Numbered from the stretch's first letter, positions 1 to 8,504 are shown. The stretch: DNA of 42,220 nucleotides from Bacilli bacterium (GCA_900752975.1 CAADXH010000031.1:1-42220); one strand, 5' to 3'. The notes: generated from the sequence alone by a model not told the origin. Numbers and translations are program-made.

Positions 1-3000
1 ATTATCACAAGTTGTGGTGAAATAACACAACCATGTAATCATGTTAAAAGTGATTGGATAATAGATAAAGAAGCAACATGTATAGTTGAAGGTAAACAAC
101 ACATAGAATGTACACTATGTCATAAAACCTTAGAAAATGAAACCATTAAAAAGTTAGATCATAAATTAGAAGACATAATAGAACATGAAGATCCAACATG
201 TATTAGTGAAGGATATGATAAAGGAACATGTACAAATTGTCATGAAGAAATAAAAGTTAACATAAAAGCTTTAGGACATGATTTAATACATCATGAAGGA
301 CTTGACGCGACATGTACAAAACCAGGTTATAAACCATATGATACATGCTCAAGATGTGATTATACAACTTATGAAGAACTTCCAATTACAGAACATATAT
401 ATAGTCCAATATGGGAAATGGATGAAATAGATCATTATCATCTATGTAAATGTGGAGATAAAAAAGATTTAGAAGAACACAACTATAAATGGGTAATAGA
501 TAAAAAGCCAACAACTGAAGTTGAAGGATTAAAACATGAAGAATGCAAAGTATGTGGATACAAAAAAAATAATGGTACCATAATACCAAAACTTGAACAT
601 AACCATAATATAGAACATATTCAGTATAAAGAATCGACCTGTACAGTAGATGGAAACAAAGAATATTATTACTGCACAATATGTGAAAAATACTATTTAG
701 ATGAGGATTTAACAGAAGAAGTAACAATTGAAGAAGTTATTATTATAGCCAGTCACACACCAAGTGAACTACAATATGATGATGAAGACTATTGCTTAGA
801 CCATCAAATAGGGCATATCACATGTACAAAATGTGGTGAAACACTTTATGATTTTGGTCATAACTATCAAGTTGAAACTAAAATGCCAACTTGTAATGAA
901 AATGGTTATACTAAATATATTTGTAGCGTTTGTAATAAAACAAAGACTATCATTATAGAAAAATTAGACCATATTGTTGGAGAAAGCAAAGTAACAAATC
1001 ATCCAACTTGTAGTAAAGAGGGAATAGAATCTACATATTGTTTAATGTGTAATGCAGTAATTTCAACTACAACCATTGAAAAACTTTCACACTCCTATGA
1101 AAGTAAAATTGTAAATGATAAAATAGTTTATACATGTCAAGTGTGTGGAGATACCAAAGAAGAACAACATACTAAATCATACACAATAATTTTTGATACA
1201 AATGGTGGTAATACTATTAAACCAATGGTAGTTCAACCAAATAGCAAAATAGATTTACCAACACCAATAAAAGATGGATTTGTTTTTAGTGGATGGTATT
1301 TAGATGAAAACTTTGATATAAAGTATGAACAAGAAGAATTGACCCAAGACATTACTTTATATGCATTATGGGAAAATGAAATAATTTACAGTGAAACGGA
1401 TACAAATACAATCCTAAGAGATGTCGAAACAAACTTTACATTCCAAATTGAAACAGGAGTAATACTTGATAATACCAATGTTCAAAACTTTATAAAAGTA
1501 TTGGATTTATATGATAATTCAGTCGCTATAAAAGTAAGAAGTGATGGTAATAAAAAATACACTATATATAGTGACAATTACCAATCAGGAATGACCTATA
1601 GTGTTGAAGTCGATGAAACAATTAAACTAGTAGATTGTGAAGGAAACACATTCTGGTTTACCACAAAAGGTAAAGAACAAAAAGTCATTAAATATAGTTC
1701 TTCCACAAAATTAGTAAATCAAAATGAAGTATATGGATCGATAGAACAAGGTGAAGTAGTATGCATAATTCTATATCATGATTTACTAAATCCAAAAGAT
1801 CAAGCAGTAATATATGAAAATGATATATATAATATAATCGTAGTATTTGAAGTAGTATCAGAAGGTAAATACGATGACAAATATATTTATGAAATAAAAG
1901 AAGCAAATGCGGATGAAGTATTTGATGAATGTAATTTGTATTATTCAGAGGATATCTTATTGGATGGCATTGAACTAGAAGAAAACGTTGAAGAAATATA
2001 TCAAGAGGCATTAGAAAACTCAGAATCATATCGCAACTTAAAACAAGCAGCCAAACGTGTATCTGGACAAATTGGTAAGTATTATTACGACTTTAACGGA
2101 ATAAAAGTGAAAAAGCCTAAAATAACAAGTGATGGAGCAAAACTAATACTAAATACTTCCATTACAATAGAGTTTGCAAGAATGGATGTAGAAACAAGAA
2201 AAGTTGAATCACTTATAACTCTTGATTATCAAATTACGTCAACTATTTCTTGGGGTTTAGAAAAAACATTTGATAGTTATAAAAATTTCTCACTTGCAAT
2301 TGTAACTTCATTTGATTTAGATACAAATTTAACAATAAATTCAAATAAAAAAGTATCAAGTAAAAAAGAATTAGATTATTTTCAAGAATTAGTGATAAAT
2401 GAAATAAACAAAAATGAACATGAAGAATTTGAAAATACAGAATTAGAACAATCAAAAACAATAAAATTAGCTAGAATACCATTTGGTTCTTTTGCTACAA
2501 ACTTGATAATAAATTTATCAGCTCAATTTGATTTTAGTTTTTTAGGTGAATTAGGTGCGAAAACTCATTTTAATACTACTTCAAAAATAGGAGTCAAGAA
2601 TAACAAGGGTAACTTTAAACTAATAAATTCAGTTAAAACAAGCGGTAGTGTAGAAGCCTATTTAGTAGGAAAAGTTAGTGCAAGTGTTACGTTAAAAGCA
2701 GATGTAGATATGAGCGTGGTTGGTGTACTACATGGCTATATTAATGTAGGCATAAAACCTTACTTTAATACTGCTGGTATTGTATCTTTCCAAAAAACAC
2801 TTAGAGGTGCATCAAGTTTTTCAGCCGATGGTTATGTAGAATTAGGAGTAAAGGTTAATGCGAGCATAGGTATAAGTGCAAAAATCAAAGTATTAAAGTT
2901 AAAAAAATTGAAACTTAGACTCGTTGATAAAGTAATATTTGATAAATCATGGTCAATAGGCAATAAAGATTATAAAATTGTATTAGTAGGAAGCAAAATA

Positions 3001-5679
3001 GTATATTTATATTATAATACTGCCAATGAAGAATACAATCTAAAACTCAACTGTGGAAGTGTACTAAATCTAAATAATTTTGTTGATAATGTAATTAAAT
3101 ATCAAGACCTAGAAAAAATGAAAGTAGATGCGAAAAAAATTAATAGTTCATATTTACTACTAACCGAAAACAATGAAGTACAACTTACAAAAGATGGAAA
3201 ACTAACTATAACTAATCCATCACAAGATAGTTATACTTTAAAGGTAAAAGTATCAAAAAATAAAATATCTAAATATATATATTTAAATATAACAATTAAA
3301 CATAATGAAGTAGAAAGTAAAGAAATACCATCCACATGTACTGCAACAGGCATGACAAGTTATATATATTGCTCAGGCTGTAATAAAATATTGTCAGGAC
3401 AAAAGAAAACAATACCAACTATTTCTCATAATCCATCAAACTGGATAATAGACCAAAATCCAACTTGTACAAAAGATGGATTAAGACACACTGAATGTAC
3501 AATGTGTCACAAAACACTCAACACAGAAACAATCCAAAAACTAGATCATACATTAGTTCATCATGAAGGACTTGATGCAACATGTACAGAACCAGGTTAT
3601 AAACCATATGATACATGCTCAAGATGTAATTATACAACTTATGAAGAAATACCATCCACAGGTCATAATTATGAAAATGGTGTATGCACAAAATGTGGTG
3701 AAAAAACTGATAAACCTGAATACATAATAGATGGAGATTATATCTATTTTGGAGAATATCCACAAACATTAAAAGAAGAAAGTGTAACAATTATATCTAC
3801 TACACCTGATAGTAATGGTTACTATTTAGGAAGTGATAATGAACGTTACGCTAAGGTATATGCAAAGCCTTATCCTAATGCTACAACCTATTTCAACAAT
3901 AATCAACAAATAGTAAAAGGTACAACTTATTACTTTAAAGTAGAACCAATTAAATGGAAGATCCTACAAGTAAATGGAACAGAGTATAAACTAGTAACAG
4001 ATTTAATTATAGATAATCAAAGGTTTCATTCATCACAAGAAACAAGAACAATAGATGGAAAAACAATCTATGCAAATAACTATGAATATTCAGATATAAG
4101 AAAATGGTTAAATGAAGATTTTTATAATAAAGCATTTACAAAAGTATTACAATCATGTATTAATACAACATTTGTAGATAATAGTTTAGCATCAACTGGA
4201 TATTCATCTAATGAATATACATGTAATGATACATATGATAAAGTATACTTATTAAGTGTAAAAGAAATGACAAATAAAGAATATGGATTTACAGATTACA
4301 CATCAAGAGAAAAACAACTAACAGACTATGCAAAAGCAAAAGGATGTTATATGGATACAGACACTGAGTATTACAATAATGGATACTATTGGCTCCGCAG
4401 TCCTATCAACTTCGACGACTACGACGCGAGTTACGTCATCATCGATGGCAGCGTCCTCCACGGCTGGGTCGACACCAGCTTCGTCGGCGTTTCGGCAGCA
4501 ATAACAATAACTCTTAATGAACATACCCATAATATAGAACATATTCAGTATAAAGAATCAACCTGTACAGTAGATGGAAATAAAGCATATTATTACTGCA
4601 CTTTATGCGAAAAATACTATTTAGATGAAGAGTTAACTCAAGAAGTAACAAGCAAAAATATAATTATTAAAGCTTTAGGACATAATATAGTTCATCATGA
4701 AAGAGTAAATCCAACATGTACAATAAGTGGCCATGCCGAATATGATACATGCACAAGATGTGATTATACAACATATTTAGGAGAAAATCTAATATCACAT
4801 CATAACTGGATACAAGGCAAATGTACTATATGTAATGAAACTATAAATAAGGCATATGAAAAAGAAGGACAAAAATATATCTATTTTGGAGAATACCCAC
4901 AAACATTAAAAGATGAAAATGTAACAATTATATCTAATACTCCAGATGGCAATGGTTACTATTTAGGTAGTGATGGTGAACGTTACGCTAAAGTAGTTGC
5001 AAAACCTTATCATTCTAATAGTATAAAGACAGTATATTTCAATAATTTCAAACAAATAGTAAATGGTACAACTTATTATTTTAAAGTTGAGCCAATTAAA
5101 TGGAAAGTTTTATTAAATTCTGGCAAGGTATATCAATTAATTGCTGATGTAGTATTGGATTTTAGAATATTTAGTTGTTATGAAGATGCACGAAAAGTAA
5201 ATGGGAAAACAATCTATCCTAGTAACTATGAATACTCAGATATAAGAAAATGGTTAAATGAAGACTTTTATAATAAAGCCTTCACAAAAGCATTGCAATC
5301 ATACATTAATACAACCCTAGTCGATAATAGTGTATCATCAATGACTTCAGATGTGAATGAATATGAAAACTTTAGAAAATATGAAGGCAATAATGTTTAT
5401 GATAAAGTATATTTATTAAGTGCAATGGATATTATAAATAGCGCTTATGGCTTTTCAGAATATTATTACATAAATTATGAGCAGACTAAAAAGTATTTAA
5501 CGGATTATAGTAAGGCTCTTGGAAATTATATTAGAATAGATGCTGAGTATAATATTGGAAATTATTGGCTTCGGACTCCAGATATTATTGATGATTGGTC
5601 CAGTTGTACTTGGCAAAGTGGACTTGGTTCATTTGATCTTTGTGGCGTCGTTCCAGCAATAACAATAACTATTAAATAG
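1..5679 (+). CDS. Giant modular surface protein, 5' end missing (Cys-pair repeats, InlB B-repeat, two DUF6273 domains)
   Basis: The reading frame is open from base 1 without a stop, so the gene starts upstream of the window; the first in-window ATG (418) lies inside a repeat module and is not a credible start. The 1892 visible residues contain: about ten Cys-pair modules of roughly 40 residues (residues 1-390; pattern TC..G....C..C ending in LxH or LGH), one InlB/Listeria-Bacteroides B-repeat (about 394-458, FDTNGG...FSGWY...LYALW), a long unrecognised region rich in alternating hydrophobic residues (461-1097), four more Cys-pair modules (1100-1238), DUF6273 copy 1 (1241-1505, IYFGEYPQT, IRKWLN, YWLRSP), three Cys-pair modules, and DUF6273 copy 2 to the C-terminus (1619-1892). 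No LPXTG motif or C-terminal membrane anchor is seen, so anchoring is presumably N-terminal. By family, this is a secreted or surface-displayed protein; its ligand is unknown. DUF6273 copy 1 contains an anomalous GC-rich block. Confidence 0.85.
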   Translation: MITSCGEITQPCNHVKSDWIIDKEATCIVEGKQHIECTLCHKTLENETIKKLDHKLEDIIEHEDPTCISEGYDKGTCTNCHEEIKVNIKALGHDLIHHEGLDATCTKPGYKPYDTCSRCDYTTYEELPITEHIYSPIWEMDEIDHYHLCKCGDKKDLEEHNYKWVIDKKPTTEVEGLKHEECKVCGYKKNNGTIIPKLEHNHNIEHIQYKESTCTVDGNKEYYYCTICEKYYLDEDLTEEVTIEEVIIIASHTPSELQYDDEDYCLDHQIGHITCTKCGETLYDFGHNYQVETKMPTCNENGYTKYICSVCNKTKTIIIEKLDHIVGESKVTNHPTCSKEGIESTYCLMCNAVISTTTIEKLSHSYESKIVNDKIVYTCQVCGDTKEEQHTKSYTIIFDTNGGNTIKPMVVQPNSKIDLPTPIKDGFVFSGWYLDENFDIKYEQEELTQDITLYALWENEIIYSETDTNTILRDVETNFTFQIETGVILDNTNVQNFIKVLDLYDNSVAIKVRSDGNKKYTIYSDNYQSGMTYSVEVDETIKLVDCEGNTFWFTTKGKEQKVIKYSSSTKLVNQNEVYGSIEQGEVVCIILYHDLLNPKDQAVIYENDIYNIIVVFEVVSEGKYDDKYIYEIKEANADEVFDECNLYYSEDILLDGIELEENVEEIYQEALENSESYRNLKQAAKRVSGQIGKYYYDFNGIKVKKPKITSDGAKLILNTSITIEFARMDVETRKVESLITLDYQITSTISWGLEKTFDSYKNFSLAIVTSFDLDTNLTINSNKKVSSKKELDYFQELVINEINKNEHEEFENTELEQSKTIKLARIPFGSFATNLIINLSAQFDFSFLGELGAKTHFNTTSKIGVKNNKGNFKLINSVKTSGSVEAYLVGKVSASVTLKADVDMSVVGVLHGYINVGIKPYFNTAGIVSFQKTLRGASSFSADGYVELGVKVNASIGISAKIKVLKLKKLKLRLVDKVIFDKSWSIGNKDYKIVLVGSKIVYLYYNTANEEYNLKLNCGSVLNLNNFVDNVIKYQDLEKMKVDAKKINSSYLLLTENNEVQLTKDGKLTITNPSQDSYTLKVKVSKNKISKYIYLNITIKHNEVESKEIPSTCTATGMTSYIYCSGCNKILSGQKKTIPTISHNPSNWIIDQNPTCTKDGLRHTECTMCHKTLNTETIQKLDHTLVHHEGLDATCTEPGYKPYDTCSRCNYTTYEEIPSTGHNYENGVCTKCGEKTDKPEYIIDGDYIYFGEYPQTLKEESVTIISTTPDSNGYYLGSDNERYAKVYAKPYPNATTYFNNNQQIVKGTTYYFKVEPIKWKILQVNGTEYKLVTDLIIDNQRFHSSQETRTIDGKTIYANNYEYSDIRKWLNEDFYNKAFTKVLQSCINTTFVDNSLASTGYSSNEYTCNDTYDKVYLLSVKEMTNKEYGFTDYTSREKQLTDYAKAKGCYMDTDTEYYNNGYYWLRSPINFDDYDASYVIIDGSVLHGWVDTSFVGVSAAITITLNEHTHNIEHIQYKESTCTVDGNKAYYYCTLCEKYYLDEELTQEVTSKNIIIKALGHNIVHHERVNPTCTISGHAEYDTCTRCDYTTYLGENLISHHNWIQGKCTICNETINKAYEKEGQKYIYFGEYPQTLKDENVTIISNTPDGNGYYLGSDGERYAKVVAKPYHSNSIKTVYFNNFKQIVNGTTYYFKVEPIKWKVLLNSGKVYQLIADVVLDFRIFSCYEDARKVNGKTIYPSNYEYSDIRKWLNEDFYNKAFTKALQSYINTTLVDNSVSSMTSDVNEYENFRKYEGNNVYDKVYLLSAMDIINSAYGFSEYYYINYEQTKKYLTDYSKALGNYIRIDAEYNIGNYWLRTPDIIDDWSSCTWQSGLGSFDLCGVVPAITITIK
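283..3648 (+). repeat. Direct repeats inside the giant surface gene (283-378 and 3553-3648)
   Basis: The 96-base segments at 283-378 and 3553-3648 align without gaps and are nearly identical. Both encode the same Cys-pair module (HHEGLDATC...KPGYKPYDTCSRC). They flank the InlB repeat and the large middle region, so homologous recombination between them would delete about 3.3 kb in frame. Confidence 0.8.
604..4650 (+). repeat. Direct repeats inside the giant surface gene (604-726 and 4528-4650)
   Basis: The 123-base segments at 604-726 and 4528-4650 align without gaps at high identity and encode the same Cys-pair module (NIEHIQYKESTCTVDGNK...). The second copy sits right after the GC-rich block of DUF6273 copy 1. 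Such repeats fit module duplication or shuffling within this gene family. Confidence 0.8.
4393..4497 (+). other. GC-rich, C-ending codon block in DUF6273 copy 1 (candidate retroelement-type variable region)
   Basis: By direct count 67 of 110 bases at 4391-4500 are G or C (61%), while flanking coding DNA is strongly AT-rich. Of the 35 codons from 4393 to 4497, 26 end in C; their first bases are A7 C4 G11 T4 and second bases A8 C1 G6 T11. The block begins within the YWLRSP motif and ends just before the AITI strand, the C-terminal part of the domain. Adenine mutagenesis of AAC codons by a diversity-generating retroelement gives exactly NNC codons. No reverse transcriptase or template repeat lies in this window, so the origin is inferred. 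Confidence 0.5.
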
Positions 5680-5819
5680 ATAAACAATTAATAATGCTTA
5701 TAAAAATAAAAAATATTTGTAGACGTACATATTAAAATAAGAGTTGTGGTTCAGAATTAGTCTTACTATGGGCATTATATTAAAATTGTCTTAAAAACAT
5801 ATAGAAGGCTCTTGTTATA

Positions 5820-6045
5820 GATGAATTTGCTCAAAAACATTGTCCATATTTTTATAGAATTCTACATCAACCTATAATCTCTTTTAATAATAAACATCAA
5901 ATAGCAAACGATACAACCTAATATCACTTTAGAATAGAATCAGCTAAATAGAATATACCTTCTTTTGTTTGATATGATGAAAAAGAGTGAATCAGAATTA
6001 AAAGTAATAACAAAACAATCTTATTGTTTTGGAAATATAAAAGAT
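5820..6045 (+). pseudogene. Decayed DUF6273-domain relic
   Basis: Reading from 5820 in one frame gives DEFAQKHCPY, then FNNKHQIANDTT, a stop, YHFRIESAK, a stop, and NIP. This lines up with NERYAKVYAKPY, FNNNQQIVKGTT and YYFKVEPIKWKIL of the two intact DUF6273 domains upstream. One stop sits at the conserved Trp codon (TGG to TAG) and the other is an extra codon. A weaker match (ELKVITKQSYCF to YKLVTDLIIDNQRF) continues near 6000-6035. It is a remnant of a third DUF6273 copy with no intact coding capacity. The rest of the 5680-6197 gap holds only the terminator and promoter listed separately. Confidence 0.7.
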
Positions 6046-6071
6046 AATAGATAATTAACAATGAAACAAAT

Positions 6072-6107
6072 AGCATATTGATAGATTAGTTCTATTGATA
6101 TGCTTTT
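6072..6107 (+). terminator. Hairpin with T-run downstream of the surface gene region
   Basis: AGCATATTGATAG (6072-6084) pairs with CTATTGATATGCT (6092-6104) as a 13-bp stem with two G-T pairs and a 7-base loop, followed by a T-rich stretch. It would end transcripts of the surface gene and relic before the NifU-type gene. Confidence 0.6.
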
Positions 6108-6150
6108 AATATTTATTTTCCTTTTTTAACCATAAAATCACAATTTGTAG

Positions 6151-6156
6151 TATAAT
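6151..6156 (+). promoter_or_regulatory. -10 element upstream of the NifU-type gene
   Basis: TATAAT at 6151-6156 lies about 40 bases before the start of the NifU-type gene. No good -35 box is visible at normal spacing, so this is a modest call. Confidence 0.45.
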
Positions 6157-6197
6157 AAGTATGAGATGAAATATAAGTATTAAAAAGGGGAAACCAA

Positions 6198-6443
6198 ATG
6201 ACAGATGTTGAAATTATCAAACTAGTTAAAAAAACACTAAAAAAAGTAAGACCATATCTACAAGCTGATGGTGGAGATGTTGACTTTATTAAGTTTGAGG
6301 ATGGTATTGTTTATGTCCGTTTACTAGGTGCATGTATTGGGTGTGCATCAAGTGATGAAACTATTAAAGGTGGAATTGAGGCTTTACTACTTGAAGAGGT
6401 TCCAGGTGTAATTGGGGTTGAACAAGTAGAAGGTGGTGAGTAA
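6198..6443 (+). CDS. NifU C-terminal domain Fe-S scaffold protein
   Basis: This 81-residue protein is a stand-alone NifU-like domain. Residues 23-30 carry the family motif ADGGDVDF, and GACIGCASS holds the two cysteines (C46, C49) that bind a labile Fe-S cluster in the family. By family it acts in the cytoplasm as a scaffold or carrier delivering clusters to apoproteins. The length matches the short Firmicutes form (YutI type). The start is supported by AAAAGGGG about 8 bases upstream. It is followed after one base by the S1-domain gene, and appears to head an operon running toward the t6A genes. Confidence 0.92.
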   Translation: MTDVEIIKLVKKTLKKVRPYLQADGGDVDFIKFEDGIVYVRLLGACIGCASSDETIKGGIEALLLEEVPGVIGVEQVEGGE

Positions 6444-6444
6444 C

Positions 6445-6780
6445 ATGAAACCTGGTGATATTGTACTCGCAAAAATAACCAATATCTTAGGGTATGGTGC
6501 TTTCTCAAAAGTTGGTGAATATGATGGGCTTGTTCATATATCAGAGTTTTCAGATGGTTTTGTAAGAAAAATTACGGATTTTGTTAATGTTGGTGAAGAA
6601 GTTAGACTTCGTGTTATCGAGGTTGATGAAGAGCATAAACTACTTAAACTAAGTTACAAACAATTACACAAAACAAGGGGAGTTAAGTGTAGGGTGCCTA
6701 GTTATGAAGTAGGATTTAAAACTATTGAAGAAAATCTTGATAAATGGATTAGTGAATATAAGGGTGATCATAATGAATAA
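6445..6780 (+). CDS. S1 RNA-binding domain protein (YugI/CvfD/GSP13 type)
   Basis: The 111-residue product has one N-terminal S1 domain (about residues 1-75: KPGDIVLAKITNI, GAF, GLVHISE, KLLKLSYK) and a short C-terminal tail. The start is placed at ATG 6445, which has GGTGGTGAG just upstream; a GTG twelve bases earlier overlaps the preceding gene and lacks a ribosome site. Proteins of this size and layout bind ribosomes or mRNA and act in post-transcriptional control in Bacilli (known for YugI and CvfD). It lies 1 base after the NifU-type gene and overlaps the next gene by 8 bases, so the genes are probably co-transcribed. Confidence 0.85.
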   Translation: MKPGDIVLAKITNILGYGAFSKVGEYDGLVHISEFSDGFVRKITDFVNVGEEVRLRVIEVDEEHKLLKLSYKQLHKTRGVKCRVPSYEVGFKTIEENLDKWISEYKGDHNE

Positions 6781-7300
6781 AAGAATAATCATTTTAATCC
6801 TTTGTTTGTTTACTATTACTCTTACAGCATGTAAACATGATAAGATATCAGAAGACTATCCATCATTAGAAGGTAAAAACCCAATAGTTAAATACACCAA
6901 TGTTGATGATGTTATCAAAAAGATAAATGGTGATTATACTGGCATTATTGTATTTGGCTTTAAGAAATGTCCATGGTGTCAAGCATCAATATCTTATGTT
7001 GATGAAATTGCGAAAGAAAAAAAGTATAAAGAGGTTTTATATTTAGATATAAAAGATATGCGTGATAATACTGAGTCGGCTAATCATGAAAAGTATTTAA
7101 TGATATATGAAAAGATTAAAGAAGAAATCGGAAATCCTGAAAAAATATTAGCACCAACGGTTATTGTGCTAAAGGATGGAACAATTACAGGATATCATGT
7201 TGCGACTGTCACATCACATGTTATTGTTGATGGTAATTTACCACCAATGACTGATGAACAGATTAATGAACTAAAAGAAATATATCGAAACATTTTTTAA
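6773..7300 (+). CDS. Thioredoxin-fold lipoprotein
   Basis: The start ATG 6773 has AGGGTGAT upstream and overlaps the end of the S1-domain gene; an earlier in-frame start would add 16 residues before the signal peptide. The 175-residue protein has a lipoprotein signal peptide (KR, hydrophobic core, lipobox LTAC with C20) and then a thioredoxin-like fold with a CPWC redox pair (C66, C69) and a cis-Pro segment APTVIV. It should be tethered outside the membrane and act on thiols there, as a reductase or disulfide exchange protein; the partner is unknown. It resembles the bacteriocin-transport-accessory/thioredoxin-like lipoproteins of Firmicutes. Confidence 0.8.
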   Translation: MNKRIIILILCLFTITLTACKHDKISEDYPSLEGKNPIVKYTNVDDVIKKINGDYTGIIVFGFKKCPWCQASISYVDEIAKEKKYKEVLYLDIKDMRDNTESANHEKYLMIYEKIKEEIGNPEKILAPTVIVLKDGTITGYHVATVTSHVIVDGNLPPMTDEQINELKEIYRNIF

Positions 7301-7337
7301 TGCATAAATAAAACATTATTATAATAAAATACCTTGG

Positions 7338-8009
7338 GTGATATTTATTAAAAAAAGAATAATTTTAATGATATGCGTTATAGGTATTTTATTTTTATTT
7401 TCAATAGTTATACCACTTGCAAGTGCTGCCAAAAAACAAACATCATTATGTATATATATAGATCCAGGACATGGAGGTTATGATGGTGGGTGCACTAGTA
7501 AAGACAAGCAAACACTAGAAAAAGACATAACCCTAAATGTTAGTTTATACTTAGCAAGTTATTTAAGACAAAGTGGGTATATCGTAAAACTTACTAGAGA
7601 AACTGATGGTGCTTTGAGTGAAATAAAAAGGGAAGATATATATAAAAGAGTTAAAATGATTAATGATTCAAATGCAAGTATATATATATCTATTCATGCT
7701 AACGCTTATCCATCTACTTATGCAAAAGGTGCACAAGTGTTTTATCAAATAGGAAAAGAAGAAAACAAAATGCTTGCTGAAAGCATCATGAAAGAACTTA
7801 AATCGTTTGATCCAACTAATAAACGAGAAGCATTAACAATTAAAGATAAATATTTAGTCGATAACGTTAAAGTGCCAGGCTGTTTAGTAGAAATAGGATT
7901 CTTGAGTAATCAAGAAGAACTAGAAAATCTAGTTAATCCAACGTATCAAGCAAATCTTGCATTAACATTATATATAGGAATTCAAGAATATTTAGATTAT
8001 ATAAAATAG
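7338..8009 (+). CDS. cwlD: N-acetylmuramoyl-L-alanine amidase (Amidase_3, CwlD-like), exported
   Basis: Numbered from GTG 7338, the 223-residue protein has an N-terminal hydrophobic signal (residues 8-30) and an Amidase_3 domain: IDPGHGG (H45), E61, SIHAN (H120) and VEIGFLSN (E185) match the zinc ligands and catalytic glutamate. The enzyme cuts the lactyl-L-Ala amide bond of peptidoglycan. Size and layout are like CwlD, which in spore formers makes muramic lactam, but a vegetative role is equally possible here. The start is unsure: GTG 7338 has no ribosome site, whereas GGGTGAT (7336-7342) is well placed for an ATT codon at 7347 giving KKRIIL; an internal ATG at 7368 would lose the basic residues of the signal. 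The next gene follows after 15 bases. Confidence 0.82.
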   Translation: MIFIKKRIILMICVIGILFLFSIVIPLASAAKKQTSLCIYIDPGHGGYDGGCTSKDKQTLEKDITLNVSLYLASYLRQSGYIVKLTRETDGALSEIKREDIYKRVKMINDSNASIYISIHANAYPSTYAKGAQVFYQIGKEENKMLAESIMKELKSFDPTNKREALTIKDKYLVDNVKVPGCLVEIGFLSNQEELENLVNPTYQANLALTLYIGIQEYLDYIK

Positions 8010-8024
8010 AAATGGAGTCATAAT

Positions 8025-8504
8025 ATGGAACAAATTATGATAAAGATAAAAGATGAAGAATCAATGATAAAACTCGGAGAATTACTAGTTAATTATGCTT
8101 ACCCCAATTTGGTAATTGCCCTTGTGGGTGACCTTGGAGCTGGCAAAACAACCCTAACTAAAGGGATTGGAAAAGCTTTAGGCGTAAAACGTGTAATCAA
8201 TAGTCCTACTTTTACCATTATGAAAGTATATGAAACAACAAATGAAAAAATAAAAAAACTATACCATTTAGATGTATATCGTATTACTAATAGTGAAGAT
8301 GACTTTGAACTTGAAGAATACTTTTATTTAGATGGACTTGCTGTAATTGAATGGGCTCATATTATTCAAGATATGTTACCTAAAAATGCTTGGGAAATAG
8401 AAATAATAGATTTAGGTGATGACACTAGACAAGTAACGATAAAAGCAAGTTCAGAATTAATAAACAAACTAGGAGATGGACAATATGAAATTATTCATAG
8501 ATAG
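8025..8504 (+). CDS. tsaE: tRNA t6A biosynthesis ATPase TsaE
   Basis: The 159-residue protein has a P-loop GDLGAGKT (residues 35-42), the SPTF motif (60-63) and HLDVYR, all typical of TsaE (YdiB). It is the ATPase that works with TsaB and TsaD to attach threonylcarbamoyl to A37 of ANN-decoding tRNAs. The start ATG has GGAGTCATAAT upstream. It overlaps tsaB by 20 bases, and the order tsaE-tsaB-rimI-tsaD is that of many Firmicutes. Confidence 0.95.
   Translation: MEQIMIKIKDEESMIKLGELLVNYAYPNLVIALVGDLGAGKTTLTKGIGKALGVKRVINSPTFTIMKVYETTNEKIKKLYHLDVYRITNSEDDFELEEYFYLDGLAVIEWAHIIQDMLPKNAWEIEIIDLGDDTRQVTIKASSELINKLGDGQYEIIHR

Noticed and set aside
418..420. ATG as the start of the giant surface protein
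   Set aside because: The frame is open from base 1 and encodes more of the same repeat modules; there is no ribosome site or signal peptide at 418.
386..727. Hydrophobic minus-strand open frame opposite the Cys-pair repeats
   Set aside because: It is the mirror of a repetitive AT-rich coding region; composition is dominated by Leu, Ile and Tyr and there is no ribosome site.
4393..4497. GC-rich block as a chimeric assembly or foreign insertion
   Set aside because: Not fully excluded, but the frame and the domain motifs at both ends are kept and the bias is confined to C at third positions, which a random join would not produce.
4318..4542. Minus-strand frame of about 74 codons across the GC-rich block, with Asp/Val-rich sequence
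   Set aside because: It arises because NNC codons read backwards give GNN codons; the plus strand carries the conserved DUF6273 motifs on both sides.
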